A DNA stretch of 64,000 nucleotides from Kibdelosporangium sp. MJ126-NF4 (GCF_000826545.1 NZ_CDME01000010.1:369019-433018), one strand, 5' to 3'; shown: positions 35,170 to 44,811, numbered from the stretch's first letter. The notes: generated from the letters alone by a model not told the origin. Numbers and translations are program-made.

Positions 35170-36972
35170 ATGGCACTGCTGGAATCGGTGCGCGGCCCGG
35201 CGCGGCTGCGTGAGCTGACGATCGATGAGCTCACCACGCTCGCCGACGAGATCCGCGCGTTCCTGATCGACCGGGTCAGCGCCACCGGCGGCCACCTCGG
35301 GCCCAACCTCGGTGTGGTGGAGCTGACCATCGCGCTGCACACCGTGTTCGACTCGCCTCGCGACCGGCTGCTGTGGGACACCGGGCACCAGTCGTACGTG
35401 CACAAGATCCTCACCGGGCGGCAGGCCGGGTTCGCCCGGCTGCGCAAGTCCGACGGCCTGTCCGGCTACCCCAGCCAGACCGAGTCCGAGCACGATCTGG
35501 TGGAGAACTCGCACGCGTCGACCGCGCTGTCGTACGCCGACGGCCTGGCCCGCGCGGACGCGCACCTCGGCCGGACCGACCGCGCGGTGGTCGCGGTGAT
35601 CGGCGACGGGGCCATGACCGGCGGCATGGCGTGGGAGGCCCTCAACAACATCGCCGGTGGCCCGGACCGGCCGTTGATCGTCGTGCTCAACGACAACGAA
35701 CGCTCCTACTCGCCCACGGTCGGCGGCTTCGCCGAGCACCTGGCGGACCTGCGTGCCGGGAACGGGCCGGGCGTGTTCGGCCGGTTCGGTCTGGACTACA
35801 TCGGCCCGGTCGACGGCCACGACATCGAGGCCGTCCAGGACGCGTTGCGCCGGGCCCGCGCGGCGGGCAGGCCGGTGGTGGTGCACGTGATCACCGCCAA
35901 GGGCCGCGGTTTCGAGCACACCGAGAACAACGAGCTGGACCTCGGGCACGCGATCAAGCCGATGGATCCGGCGACAGGCCAGGCGCTGGGCGCGTCGACG
36001 CGGTCGTTCACGTCGGTGTTCGGCGAGACCCTGATCGAGCTGGCCGAACAGCGTGACGACCTGGTCGCGATCACCGCCGCGATGACCGAGCCGACGGGCC
36101 TGCTGCCGTTGCAGCGCCGGTTCCCGAACCGTGTGGTCGACGTCGGCATCGCCGAACAGCACGCGGTCACCATGGCCGCCGGGCTGTCCATGGGCGGGGT
36201 GCACCCGGTTGTCGCGATCTACTCGACGTTCGTCAACCGGGCTCTCGACCAGTTGCTGATGGACGTGGCGCTGCACCGCCGCCCGGTGACGTTCGTGCTC
36301 GACCGGTCCGGCGTGACCGGCGACGACGGGCCGAGCCACAACGGCATGTGGGACCTCTCGGTGCTGCAGGTGGTTCCCGGCCTGCGGATCGCCGCGCCCC
36401 GCGACGGCACCCGGCTGGCCGAGCTGTTGCGTGAGGCGGTGGCGTGGTCGGAGGGCCCGACGCTGCTGCGGTTCCCCAAAGGCCCGGCCGGTGCGGACAT
36501 TCCCGCCGTGACCACGTTCGGCGGGATGGACGTGCTGCGCCGCTCCGGCTCGTTGGACGTGATGATCGTGGCGGTCGGCGCGCTGGCCGGGATGGCGCTC
36601 GCCGTCGCCGACGGCGTTGCGGCACAGGGCATCGGCGTGACCGTGGTGGACCCGCGCTGGGTCACGCCGGTCAATCCCGCGCTTGCCGACATGGCCCGCC
36701 GTCACCGGCTCGCGATCACCGTCGAGGACAACAGCCGCACCGGTGGCGTCGGCTCCGCGGTGGCGCAGACGTTGCGCGACAACGGCGTGAGCACGCCGAT
36801 GCGGGAATTCGGTATTCCACGGCGGTTCCTCGGGCACGGTTCACGGGCCGAGGTGCTCGCCGCGTGCGGCCTGACCGCGCAGGACATCTCCCGGGCCGTC
36901 GTCGAACTCGTCGCCGACCTGGACGCGGAACCGGACAAGGTGGAACTCGACGCCGAAGGGAGGACGTGGTGA
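35170..36972 (+). CDS. dxs: 1-deoxy-D-xylulose-5-phosphate synthase
   Basis: This 600-residue thiamine-diphosphate enzyme makes DXP from pyruvate and glyceraldehyde-3-phosphate, the committed step of the MEP pathway. The ThDP motif [16 protein letters not shown] lies near residue 141. The transketolase pyrimidine domain has [16 protein letters not shown], and [15 protein letters not shown] marks the active-site loop. The length is slightly shorter than the usual 620-640. The stop overlaps the ispG start. As the rate-limiting enzyme it supports dedicated isoprenoid supply for the cluster. Confidence 0.96.
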   Translation: MALLESVRGPARLRELTIDELTTLADEIRAFLIDRVSATGGHLGPNLGVVELTIALHTVFDSPRDRLLWDTGHQSYVHKILTGRQAGFARLRKSDGLSGYPSQTESEHDLVENSHASTALSYADGLARADAHLGRTDRAVVAVIGDGAMTGGMAWEALNNIAGGPDRPLIVVLNDNERSYSPTVGGFAEHLADLRAGNGPGVFGRFGLDYIGPVDGHDIEAVQDALRRARAAGRPVVVHVITAKGRGFEHTENNELDLGHAIKPMDPATGQALGASTRSFTSVFGETLIELAEQRDDLVAITAAMTEPTGLLPLQRRFPNRVVDVGIAEQHAVTMAAGLSMGGVHPVVAIYSTFVNRALDQLLMDVALHRRPVTFVLDRSGVTGDDGPSHNGMWDLSVLQVVPGLRIAAPRDGTRLAELLREAVAWSEGPTLLRFPKGPAGADIPAVTTFGGMDVLRRSGSLDVMIVAVGALAGMALAVADGVAAQGIGVTVVDPRWVTPVNPALADMARRHRLAITVEDNSRTGGVGSAVAQTLRDNGVSTPMREFGIPRRFLGHGSRAEVLAACGLTAQDISRAVVELVADLDAEPDKVELDAEGRTW

Positions 36973-38117
36973 CCACAGTCGCCTTGGGCATGCCGAAGCC
37001 ACGTGACGACAACGACCAGCCAGCGGTGTCCGTGGCCACGCGCCGCAAGTCCCGGCAGATCATGGTCGGCCCGGTCGCGGTCGGCGGTGACGCGCCGGTG
37101 TCGGTCCAGTCGATGACCACGACCCTGACCTCCGACATCAACGCCACCCTGCAGCAGATCGCCGAGCTGACCGCGTCGGGCTGCGAGATCGTGCGGGTCG
37201 CTGTGCCGTCCGCCGATGACGCGGAGGCGTTGCCGATCATCGCCCGCAAGTCCCAGATCCCGGTGATCGCCGACATCCACTTCCAGCCGAAGTACGTCTT
37301 CGCCGCGATCGACGCGGGCTGCGCGGCGGTCCGTGTGAACCCCGGCAACATCCGCAAGTTCGACGACCAGGTCGGCGCGATCGCCCGTGCGGCGGCTGAT
37401 CGGGGAATCCCGATCCGGATCGGCGTGAACGCGGGCTCGCTCGACCCGCGCCTGCTGGAGAAACACGGCGGCGTCACCCCGGAGGCACTGGTCGAGTCCG
37501 CGCTGTGGGAGTGCTCGCTGTTCGAGGAGCACGGCTTCCAGGACATCAAGATCTCGGTCAAGCACAACGACCCCGTGGTGATGATCGAGGCGTACCGGCA
37601 GCTCGCGGCCCAGTGCGACTACGCGTTGCACCTCGGCGTGACCGAGGCGGGCCCGACCTTCCAGGGCACGATCAAGTCCGCGGTCGCGTTCGGCGCGCTG
37701 CTGGCCGAGGGCATCGGCGACACCATCCGGGTGTCGCTGTCCGCGCCGCCGGTGGAGGAGGTCAAGGTCGGCAACCAGATACTGGAGTCGCTCGGCCTGC
37801 GGCCACGCGGGCTGGACATCGTGTCCTGCCCGTCCTGCGGCCGTGCCCAGGTGGACGTGCACACGCTGGCCGAGCGGGTCAGCGCGGCCCTGGAGGGCTT
37901 CCCCGTCCCGCTGCGCGTGGCCGTGATGGGCTGTGTGGTCAACGGCCCCGGCGAGGCACGGGAAGCCGACCTCGGGGTGGCGTCCGGCAACGGCAAGGGC
38001 CAGATCTTCGTCAAGGGCAAGGTGATCAAGACCGTGCCCGAGTCGCAGATCGTGGAGACGCTGCTGGAGGAGGCCGCGCGCATCGCGGCCGAGATGGGCA
38101 TCGACATCGAAGCCTGA
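36969..38117 (+). CDS. ispG: 4-hydroxy-3-methylbut-2-en-1-yl diphosphate synthase
   Basis: IspG (GcpE) converts MEcPP to HMBPP using a [4Fe-4S] cluster. The protein of about 382 residues shows [19 protein letters not shown] near the N-terminus. The cluster cysteines are in [14 protein letters not shown] and [16 protein letters not shown]. The GTG at 36969 overlaps the dxs stop and has AAGGGAGGA upstream; a second GTG at 36966 is equally possible. It completes a partial MEP set (dxs, ispG, ispH). No dxr, ispD, ispE or ispF occurs in the window. Confidence 0.96.
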   Translation: MTTVALGMPKPRDDNDQPAVSVATRRKSRQIMVGPVAVGGDAPVSVQSMTTTLTSDINATLQQIAELTASGCEIVRVAVPSADDAEALPIIARKSQIPVIADIHFQPKYVFAAIDAGCAAVRVNPGNIRKFDDQVGAIARAAADRGIPIRIGVNAGSLDPRLLEKHGGVTPEALVESALWECSLFEEHGFQDIKISVKHNDPVVMIEAYRQLAAQCDYALHLGVTEAGPTFQGTIKSAVAFGALLAEGIGDTIRVSLSAPPVEEVKVGNQILESLGLRPRGLDIVSCPSCGRAQVDVHTLAERVSAALEGFPVPLRVAVMGCVVNGPGEAREADLGVASGNGKGQIFVKGKVIKTVPESQIVETLLEEAARIAAEMGIDIEA

Positions 38118-38230
38118 AAACCCTCGTGAGTGTTTCAGGGTCCCGATGTGCTCTCTAAGGCGAGTTGACATCCGGCGGATACCGTCGGACGTGTCACTGC
38201 CCGGAGAGCCATCGGGAAGGGGAATCCCAG

Positions 38231-39493
38231 GTGCGCACCAAGACCACAGCGCCGGTGCCGTTGGTCGGCCGGGACGCCGAGTTGGCGGCGTTGGGCACAC
38301 GGCTGCTCGACCAGGACGTCCGGCTGATCACCGTCACCGGCCAGGTCGGCGTCGGCAAGAGCAGACTGGTGGCCGCGCTGTTCAACCAGGTCCGCGACCA
38401 GTTCTCCGACGGCGGTGCGTACCTCGACGATCTGACGGACGCCGCCATCGACGGGCTGCGTGATCAGCATTTCCTGCTCGCGGTCGACGGCTGCGAGGAC
38501 AAGACCGGCGACCTGGCACCGAAGCTGGCCTCGCTGGTCACGGCCTGTCCACGGGTGAGTGCGCTGGTGGCCAGCCCGGCCCGGCTCGGGGTGTACGGCG
38601 AGGCCGTGGTCCGGCTCGCCCCTCTGCAACTCCCGGACGCCGTGCGGCTGTTCGTCGAACGCACCCAGGCTGTCCGACCGGACTTCCGCCTCACCGAGGC
38701 CAACCGGTCCGCGGTGGCCGAACTCTGTGCACGCACCGATGGCGTTCCGCTGGCGATCGAACTGCTGGCGGCGGGGATGGAACTGTCCTCACCGCACCGG
38801 CTGCTCGCCGAGGTGGACCGTGACCTCGGTTGCCTGACCGGCACCGGCTCAGCCACGTTGTCTCGCCACCACAGCATGACCGCGGCGATCGAGTGGAGTC
38901 TGGCCCGGCTCGATCCCGACGAGCGCGACCTGCTCGCCCGGCTCGCGGTGTTCACCGGCCACTTCGACGTGCCCGCAGCCACCGCGGTCGGCCGCGCACC
39001 ACGGCTGCTGGTCGGCCTGGTCGACAAGAACCTGTTGAGTACCACCGAATGCCAGGACGGCGACCTCATCTTCCGGATGTCCGGGCCCACTCGGCGATAC
39101 CTCGTGCAGCGCCACGAACACCGGGCGGCCCGGCGATCGCACGCCGAGTACTTCCTGGGCATGGTCGACGAGGCCCCTCCGCTCGAGCTGCTCGAAGCCT
39201 GGCACCCGGACATCGAGGCCGCACGGACCTACCTGGACGAGTCCGGTGACCAGGCCGGGGTGACCCGGCTGGCCGATTCGCTCAAGCGCCGCCGCCGGGT
39301 GGACCATCCGCTGACCAACCGCGAGTTCGAGGTCGCTCAGCTGGTGGCGTGCGGGATGACCAACCGCGAGGTGGCACGCAAACTCGGCATCGCCGAGTGG
39401 ACCGCGGTCAACCACATGCGCAAGATCATGCGCAAACTGGAGTGCTCCTCACGGGTCCAGGTGGCCAGTTGGCTGACCACGCTGGACCGGTGA
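38231..39493 (+). CDS. STAND ATPase-LuxR family transcriptional regulator
   Basis: The 420 residues begin with a STAND/AAA-type ATPase (VPLVGRDAELAALGTRLL, P-loop TGQVGVGKSRLVAALF at about 36-51). They end with a LuxR-type HTH (LTNREFEVAQLVACGMTNREVARKLGIAEWTAVNHMRKIMRKLE). It is shorter than LAL regulators because it has few or no TPR repeats. The GTG at 38231 has AGGGG upstream; the frame extends back to 38165. A TTGACA lies at 38165-38170. It ends 10 bp from the convergent prenyltransferase and is probably a cluster regulator. Confidence 0.88.
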   Translation: MRTKTTAPVPLVGRDAELAALGTRLLDQDVRLITVTGQVGVGKSRLVAALFNQVRDQFSDGGAYLDDLTDAAIDGLRDQHFLLAVDGCEDKTGDLAPKLASLVTACPRVSALVASPARLGVYGEAVVRLAPLQLPDAVRLFVERTQAVRPDFRLTEANRSAVAELCARTDGVPLAIELLAAGMELSSPHRLLAEVDRDLGCLTGTGSATLSRHHSMTAAIEWSLARLDPDERDLLARLAVFTGHFDVPAATAVGRAPRLLVGLVDKNLLSTTECQDGDLIFRMSGPTRRYLVQRHEHRAARRSHAEYFLGMVDEAPPLELLEAWHPDIEAARTYLDESGDQAGVTRLADSLKRRRRVDHPLTNREFEVAQLVACGMTNREVARKLGIAEWTAVNHMRKIMRKLECSSRVQVASWLTTLDR

Positions 39494-39503
39494 GGAGCTG
39501 TAC

Positions 39504-40487
39504 TCAGAACCCGATGTAGACGATGTTGACGGCCAGCACACAGACCACTGTTGTGCGGAACACCAGCACGCCACGGATGCGCGCCACCAGAGGAGCCTGC
39601 GGGTTGCGGACGAACCCGCCGTACTGCCGCAGCCGCAACACGATCGCGGGCAGCAGGGCGATCGGCAGCCACCACGGCACCCACCCGGCCAGCGTCGGCA
39701 CCAGGATCACCAGGATGTTCGCGGCGGTCAGCAGGCCGAGGAAGATCACGTTGCCGTGCCGGGTCCCCGAGGTCAACACCGCGACCGTGCGCCGACCGGC
39801 GGACTTGTCCCCGTCGATGTCGTTGGTGTTGGAATACCCCGCGATCATCAGCTGGCCGAACCCGAACAGCAGGCCCTCGACGAGCACCAGCGCGGGCAGT
39901 TCACCGGTGGCCAGGCCGTAGGGGGCGATCAGGAACGCCGCCGCGGAGAACAACAGCACCAGCTCGCCCAGCCCGTAGTAGCTCAGCTTGAGGCCCCACG
40001 AGTACTGCACGCTCAGTGCCAGCAACAACCCGGTGACCACCAGGATCCACGCCTGCTGGTGGTCGGTGTGCAGGATCGCGGCGGTCCACCAGCCCGCGCC
40101 CCACACCAGGCTCAGGTAGCCGTAGCGCTGCGCCTGGGCCACGGTCAACTCGCCCGTGAGCAAAGGTTTGCGCTTGAGCGGTCGCAGCTGGGTCTTGTTC
40201 GCGTCCAGGTAGTTGGCGCGGTCGCTGCCGTCCTTGATCCCGGTCACGTCGTCGAGCGTCATCACGGCGAACAGCACACCGGCTTGGCCGAGTGCGAAGA
40301 ACAGCAACGTGACCAGCGTTTCGCCGTCGGTCTTCAGCAACGGGGCGAGCGCGGTCCACGCGATGATCGGCGCCAGGTAGAAATCCAGCACGAACTGGAA
40401 CTTCACCAGTCTGGCGTAACTTCGAATCGTTCGGAGAATCCCCGGTTTCGCGGTGATCTCGGAGGAGGCATCGGTACGCGCCGTCAT
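39504..40487 (-). CDS. UbiA-family membrane prenyltransferase with atypical first Asp motif
   Basis: This 327-residue protein has about eight or nine membrane segments. It would transfer a prenyl group from prenyl diphosphate to an aromatic or other acceptor at the membrane. The second Asp-rich motif is canonical (YSNTNDIDGDKSAGRRT, Asp 223/225/227). The first reads LDDVTGIKDGSDRANYLD (Asp79-89) instead of the usual NDxxDxxxD spacing. It is divergent from the C-methyltransferase and faces the LuxR gene. It is the probable step joining the isoprenoid and aromatic halves, although MenA-like quinone functions cannot be excluded. Confidence 0.87.
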   Translation of the reverse strand: MTARTDASSEITAKPGILRTIRSYARLVKFQFVLDFYLAPIIAWTALAPLLKTDGETLVTLLFFALGQAGVLFAVMTLDDVTGIKDGSDRANYLDANKTQLRPLKRKPLLTGELTVAQAQRYGYLSLVWGAGWWTAAILHTDHQQAWILVVTGLLLALSVQYSWGLKLSYYGLGELVLLFSAAAFLIAPYGLATGELPALVLVEGLLFGFGQLMIAGYSNTNDIDGDKSAGRRTVAVLTSGTRHGNVIFLGLLTAANILVILVPTLAGWVPWWLPIALLPAIVLRLRQYGGFVRNPQAPLVARIRGVLVFRTTVVCVLAVNIVYIGF

Positions 40488-40606
40488 GCTTTTCCCTTAC
40501 GCGCGTCGGAAGTGGGCTCCGGTCACGGTAACAACGCACAGTGACAGCCCCATATAGCAACAATTCGTCATTGTGCCCGTGCCCGTGCGCGGGTCACGCT
40601 GCATGC

Positions 40607-41836
40607 GTGACCACTTCGACGAGCATGTGCCGTGTCTGCGGCGGTCCGGTCGAGGAGTTCCTCGACCTCGGCAGGCAGCCGCTGTCCGACGCGTTCCGCG
40701 ACCCGGCCGAGACGCGGACCGAGTACTTCTACCGCCTCGCTGTGGGCCAGTGCGCGACCTGCACCATGGTGCAACTGGTCGAGGAGGTCCCGCGCGAGCG
40801 GATGTTCCACGAGGACTACCCGTACCACTCGTCCGGCTCGGCCGTGATGCGGGAGCACTTCCAGCGACTGGCAGGGCGTCTGCTGGACACCGAGCTGGGC
40901 GGCGACAACCCGTTCGTGGTCGAGATCGGCTGCAACGACGGGATCATGCTGCGCACGATCGGCAAGGCCGGGATCCGGCACCTCGGGGTGGAGCCGTCCG
41001 GTGGTGTCGCGGAAGTGGCCAGGGCCAACGGGGTGACCGTCCGCAACGACTTCTTCCAGGAGTCGACCGCGGTCGAGATCCGCCAGGAGCACGGGCACGC
41101 CGACGTGATCTACGCGGCCAACACCTTCTGTCACATCCCTTATGTGGACTCGATCTTCGCGGGCATCGACGCGTTGCTCGCGCCCACCGGCGTGTTCGTG
41201 TTCGAGGACCCGTACCTCGGCGACGTCGTGGCCAAGACCTCGTTCGACCAGATCTACGACGAGCACTTCTTCCTGTTCTCCGCGCGGTCGGTCGCCGCGA
41301 TGGCCGGGCACTTCGGATTCGCGCTCGTCGACGTCGAGCGGCTCGACGTGCACGGCGGCGAGGTCCGCTACACCCTCGCCCGCGTCGGCGCACGGACACC
41401 GACGCCCGCGGTCGCGCGGTTGCTGGCCGAGGAGGAGGCCGCCGCCCTGGCGGACCTGACCACGTTGCGGCGTTTCGCGGGCAACGTGCACACCATTCGC
41501 GACGATCTGCGGACGCTGCTTCAGGATCTGCGCGCCAAGGGACACCGGGTCGTCGCCTACGGGGCCACCGCCAAGAGCGCCACTGTGGCCAACTTCTGCG
41601 GCATCGGACCGGATCTGGTCGAGTTCGTCTGCGACACCACACCGGCCAAGCAGGGTAGGCTGACGCCCGGGTCGCACATCCCGGTGCGGCCCGCGAGTGC
41701 GTTCGCCGACCCCTACCCGGACTACGCGTTGCTGTTCGCGTGGAACCATGCCGAGGAGATCATGGGCAAGGAGCAGGAGTACCAGGCGGCGGGCGGCCGG
41801 TGGATCCGTTACGTCCCGAAGGTAACCGTTGACTAG
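40607..41836 (+). CDS. dTDP-sugar C-3 methyltransferase (EvaC/TylC3-like)
   Basis: The approximately 409-residue protein has the three-part build of NDP-sugar C-methyltransferases. A zinc-binding N-domain holds Cys8, Cys11, Cys49 and Cys52 (MCRVCGGP and GQCATC). A SAM domain follows (VVEIGCNDGIMLRTI), then a C-terminal Rossmann-like domain (HRVVAYGATAKSATVANF). It adds the branching methyl at C3 of a 3-keto sugar. The GTG at 40607 or ATG at 40625 is the likely start. Together with the aminotransferase and N,N-dimethyltransferase it defines a branched aminosugar. The lyase gene overlaps its 3' end by 8 bp. Confidence 0.92.
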   Translation: MTTSTSMCRVCGGPVEEFLDLGRQPLSDAFRDPAETRTEYFYRLAVGQCATCTMVQLVEEVPRERMFHEDYPYHSSGSAVMREHFQRLAGRLLDTELGGDNPFVVEIGCNDGIMLRTIGKAGIRHLGVEPSGGVAEVARANGVTVRNDFFQESTAVEIRQEHGHADVIYAANTFCHIPYVDSIFAGIDALLAPTGVFVFEDPYLGDVVAKTSFDQIYDEHFFLFSARSVAAMAGHFGFALVDVERLDVHGGEVRYTLARVGARTPTPAVARLLAEEEAAALADLTTLRRFAGNVHTIRDDLRTLLQDLRAKGHRVVAYGATAKSATVANFCGIGPDLVEFVCDTTPAKQGRLTPGSHIPVRPASAFADPYPDYALLFAWNHAEEIMGKEQEYQAAGGRWIRYVPKVTVD

Positions 41837-43226
41837 TTCTCCAGGCACTGACTCCGGGCTGCTCGCGCCGACATGGGCGGGCAGCCCGGCTGAGTCCGAG
41901 GTGACCGACGAGGCGTTCCTGCAGGCGATGCTGGACGTCGAAGCCGCGCTGGCGCGCACACAGGCCTCCCTCGGGCTGGTGCCGGACACGGCCGCGCGGG
42001 CGATCACAGCGGCCGCGCACGCGGACCGGCTGGACGTGGTCGCGCTGGCGCGGCAGGCGCGCGCGGCGGCCAACCCGGTGGTGGCGTTCGTCCCCGCCTT
42101 CACCACTGTCGTGTCCGAAGTGGATCCGGACGCGGCCGAGTACGTCCACAGGGGATCGACCAGCCAGGACATCCTCGACTCGGCGTTCATGCTCGTGTCC
42201 CGGCGGGTGCTCGGCCTCCTCGACGCGGACCTCGGGCACGTCGCGAACGCACTGGCCCGCCTGGCCGACGAGCACCGCGCGACCGTGCAGGCGGGCCGGA
42301 CGCTCACCCAACACGCGGTGCCGGTCACCTTCGGGTTGAAGGCGGCGGGCTGGCTGCACCTGGCGCTGGACGCGATCGAGCGGGTCCGTGTGGTCGCGTC
42401 CCGGTTGCCCGCGCAGCTCGGTGGCGCGGCGGGAACCCTTGCAGCCTATGCGGAATACGCCGCGATCGACGGCGACGGCGTGGACGGCGCCGACCTGGTC
42501 GCCCCCTTCGCCGCCGAGCTCGGCCTTGCCGAGCCGGTCCTGCCGTGGCACGCGGCACGCACCCCGATCGCGGACCTCGGTGCGGTGCTGGCGTTCGTCA
42601 CCGGTGCGCTCGGGAAGTTCGCGCTGGACGTGCAGACCCTGTCCCGCACCGAGATCGCCGAGGTCAGCGAACCGGCCGCGCCGGGAAGGGGAGCCTCCTC
42701 GGCGATGCCGCAGAAACGCAACCCGGTGCTGGCCACGCTGATCGTCACGGCCGCACGCCAGGTCCCCGCGCACGCGGCCATCCTGGCGCAGTCGATGCTG
42801 TCGGAGGACGAACGAGCCGGTGGCGCGTGGCACGCCGAGTGGCAGCCGCTGCGTGAGGCGCTGCGCCTCGCGGGCGGCGCGGCCCACCTCGCCGTCGAAC
42901 TCGCCGAAGGTCTGCAGGTGTATCCGGAACGGATGCTGGAGAACGTCAACCTGACCCGTGGCGAGATCGTCGCCGAACGCCTGAACGTCGCGCTGGCACC
43001 GGCATTGGGCAAGGCCGCCGCGAAGAAGATACTGGCCGGGGCGTCCCGGGAGGCCGCCGAGACCGGCAAGCCGTTGGCTGAGGTGCTGGCTGGTCGCAGC
43101 GAACTGTCCGGGCTGACCGACCGGTTGGCCGGGCTGCTCGACCCGGCAGGCTATGTCGGCGCCGCCACAGCGCTGGTGGACCGTGTCCTGGCCCGCGCCG
43201 AGGAGATGGGCGTCACGGCGTCGTAG
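41829..43226 (+). CDS. Fumarase/aspartase-superfamily lyase, CreD-like candidate nitrosuccinate lyase
   Basis: This 465-residue lyase belongs to the group often annotated 3-carboxy-cis,cis-muconate cycloisomerase (PcaB). The signature loop SSAMPQKRNP is at 290-299, and GSTSQDILDSAFML marks the first active-site region. CreD of cremeomycin biosynthesis belongs to this group and splits nitrosuccinate into fumarate and nitrite. A CreE-like and a CreM-like protein in the same cluster and the absence of protocatechuate genes favour the nitrite role. The TTG start overlaps the C-methyltransferase stop. PcaB or adenylosuccinate-lyase-like activity remains the alternative. Confidence 0.78.
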   Translation: MTSSPGTDSGLLAPTWAGSPAESEVTDEAFLQAMLDVEAALARTQASLGLVPDTAARAITAAAHADRLDVVALARQARAAANPVVAFVPAFTTVVSEVDPDAAEYVHRGSTSQDILDSAFMLVSRRVLGLLDADLGHVANALARLADEHRATVQAGRTLTQHAVPVTFGLKAAGWLHLALDAIERVRVVASRLPAQLGGAAGTLAAYAEYAAIDGDGVDGADLVAPFAAELGLAEPVLPWHAARTPIADLGAVLAFVTGALGKFALDVQTLSRTEIAEVSEPAAPGRGASSAMPQKRNPVLATLIVTAARQVPAHAAILAQSMLSEDERAGGAWHAEWQPLREALRLAGGAAHLAVELAEGLQVYPERMLENVNLTRGEIVAERLNVALAPALGKAAAKKILAGASREAAETGKPLAEVLAGRSELSGLTDRLAGLLDPAGYVGAATALVDRVLARAEEMGVTAS

Positions 43227-44097
43227 CTCCCAGTTCCTGGGCTATGGCCATCACGTACTGGCCATAGCCCGACTTCGCCTGCTGCTCGCCCAGCGCGAAA
43301 CAGGCGTCCGGGTCGATGAAACCCATGCGCAGCGCGACTTCCTCGACACACGCGATCCGGACGCCCTGCCGGTGCTCCAGGGTCTGCACGTACTGCCCGG
43401 CCAGCAGCAGGGACTCCGGCGTGCCGGTGTCCAGCCAGGCGAAGCCGCGGCCGAGATCGACGAGCCTGGCCTTGCCACGCTCGAGGTAGATCCGGTTGAC
43501 GTCACTGATCTCCAGCTCACCGCGCGCGGACGGGTGCAGGTTCTTGGCGATGTCGACGACGTCGTTGTCGTAGAAGTACAGGCCGGTGATGGCCCGGTTG
43601 GACCTCGGCTGCGCCGGTTTCTCCGCAATGGACACCAGGCGTCCGCTCGCGTCGGTCTCGCCGACGCCGTACCGCTCGGGATCGTGCACCGGATATCCGA
43701 AAAGGACACATCCGTCCAGGTCGCGGATACCGTCCGCGAGCACGTCGGAGAACCGCGGGCCGTGGAAGATGTTGTCCCCGAGGACAAGCGCCACCGAGTC
43801 GGTGCCGATGTGGTCGGCGCCGATGAGGAACGCCTCGGGCAGGCCGTTGGGCTGGCGCTGCACCGCGTAGTCCAGCCGCAGTCCGAGCTCCGAGCCGTCG
43901 CCGAGCAGCCGCTCGAACTGCGGCAGATCCCGCTCGGTCGAGATGACCAGGATCTCCCGGATGCCCGCCAGCATCAGCACGGACAGCGGATAGTAGATCA
44001 TCGGCTTGTCGTTGACCGGCAGCAGCTGTTTGGACACCGCGACCGTGATCGGGTGAAGCCGGGTGCCGGATCCTCCGGCGAGGATGATCCCTTTCAT
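43213..44097 (-). CDS. rfbA: Glucose-1-phosphate thymidylyltransferase
   Basis: This 294-residue nucleotidyltransferase makes dTDP-glucose, the entry to the deoxysugar pathway. The N-terminus MKGIILAGGSGTRLHPIT and VSKQLLPVNDKPMIYYPLSVLM are diagnostic. LGDNIFHG and EKPAQPRSNRAITGLYFYD follow. The ATG at 44097 matches the family start; a TTG at 44106 is in frame. The 3' end overlaps the convergent lyase by 14 bp. It marks the probable right edge of the cluster. The 4,6-dehydratase, 2,3-dehydratase and 3-ketoreductase expected for such a sugar are not in the window. Confidence 0.96.
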   Translation of the reverse strand: MKGIILAGGSGTRLHPITVAVSKQLLPVNDKPMIYYPLSVLMLAGIREILVISTERDLPQFERLLGDGSELGLRLDYAVQRQPNGLPEAFLIGADHIGTDSVALVLGDNIFHGPRFSDVLADGIRDLDGCVLFGYPVHDPERYGVGETDASGRLVSIAEKPAQPRSNRAITGLYFYDNDVVDIAKNLHPSARGELEISDVNRIYLERGKARLVDLGRGFAWLDTGTPESLLLAGQYVQTLEHRQGVRIACVEEVALRMGFIDPDACFALGEQQAKSGYGQYVMAIAQELGATTP

Positions 44098-44217
44098 TGC
44101 CGCCAATCTACGGATCCGCTGTCAAGCCCCACACGAGATCCGGTCGTGTGGCGAGCGCGATGCCCATGATCGGTTTTTCCGTGGAACGCCACCCCGGTCC
44201 GTGCTACGTTACTCCGA

Positions 44218-44805
44218 ATGCCCACCTACGAAGAGATCACTCGCCACCACGACGTCGACCCCGACGAGAACCCCTGGGTCAACGGACCACCACCACCGGA
44301 GACGGTCCAGATCGTGCCGTACAACCCGGAGTGGCCCCGCCGCTACGAGAAGCTGGCAGCGGACATCCGCGCCGCACTGGGCGACACCGTCCTCGACATC
44401 GAACACATGGGTTCCACGTCTGTCGAAGGGCTCGCGGCCAAGGACGTCATCGACATCCATCTCACGGTCGCCGACTCCCGTGACGAGGTTCGCTACGTCC
44501 CTCAGCTGGTACCCCTCGGTTACCAGCTCACGGTCCGTGAGCCGTCCTTTCACGAGCACCGGTGCCTGAGGCTCGCCGAACCGCGCGTCAACCTGCACGT
44601 GTACGGCCCGGACAGCCCGGAAACCATCCGTGTCCGGATGTTCCGGGACTGGCTGCGGACCCATCCTGAGGACCGCGCGCTCTACGAGGACGCGAAACGC
44701 GCGGCGATCCCAGGCGGCGGCCGCGTGATGGATTACAACGCGCGCAAGCAGAACGTGATCCGCGAGATCTACGACCGGCTGTTCCGGGCGGCAGGGATGC
44801 TGTAG
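44218..44805 (+). CDS. GrpB-family (UPF0157) nucleotidyltransferase-like protein
   Basis: This 195-residue protein of the GrpB/UPF0157 group shows VQIVPYNPEWPRRYEKLAADI, IEHMGSTSVEGLAAKDVIDI (the GSTSVxGLxxKxxID motif of a nucleotidyltransferase fold) and a C-terminal YNARKQNVIREI. The biochemical role of the family is not established. It is divergent from rfbA and lies outside the likely cluster. Confidence 0.85.
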   Translation: MPTYEEITRHHDVDPDENPWVNGPPPPETVQIVPYNPEWPRRYEKLAADIRAALGDTVLDIEHMGSTSVEGLAAKDVIDIHLTVADSRDEVRYVPQLVPLGYQLTVREPSFHEHRCLRLAEPRVNLHVYGPDSPETIRVRMFRDWLRTHPEDRALYEDAKRAAIPGGGRVMDYNARKQNVIREIYDRLFRAAGML

Positions 44806-44811
44806 CCGCCG

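Noticed and set aside
41829..43226. Protocatechuate-pathway 3-carboxymuconate cycloisomerase
   Set aside because: No other protocatechuate or beta-ketoadipate gene is nearby, while CreE- and CreM-like genes are in the same cluster.
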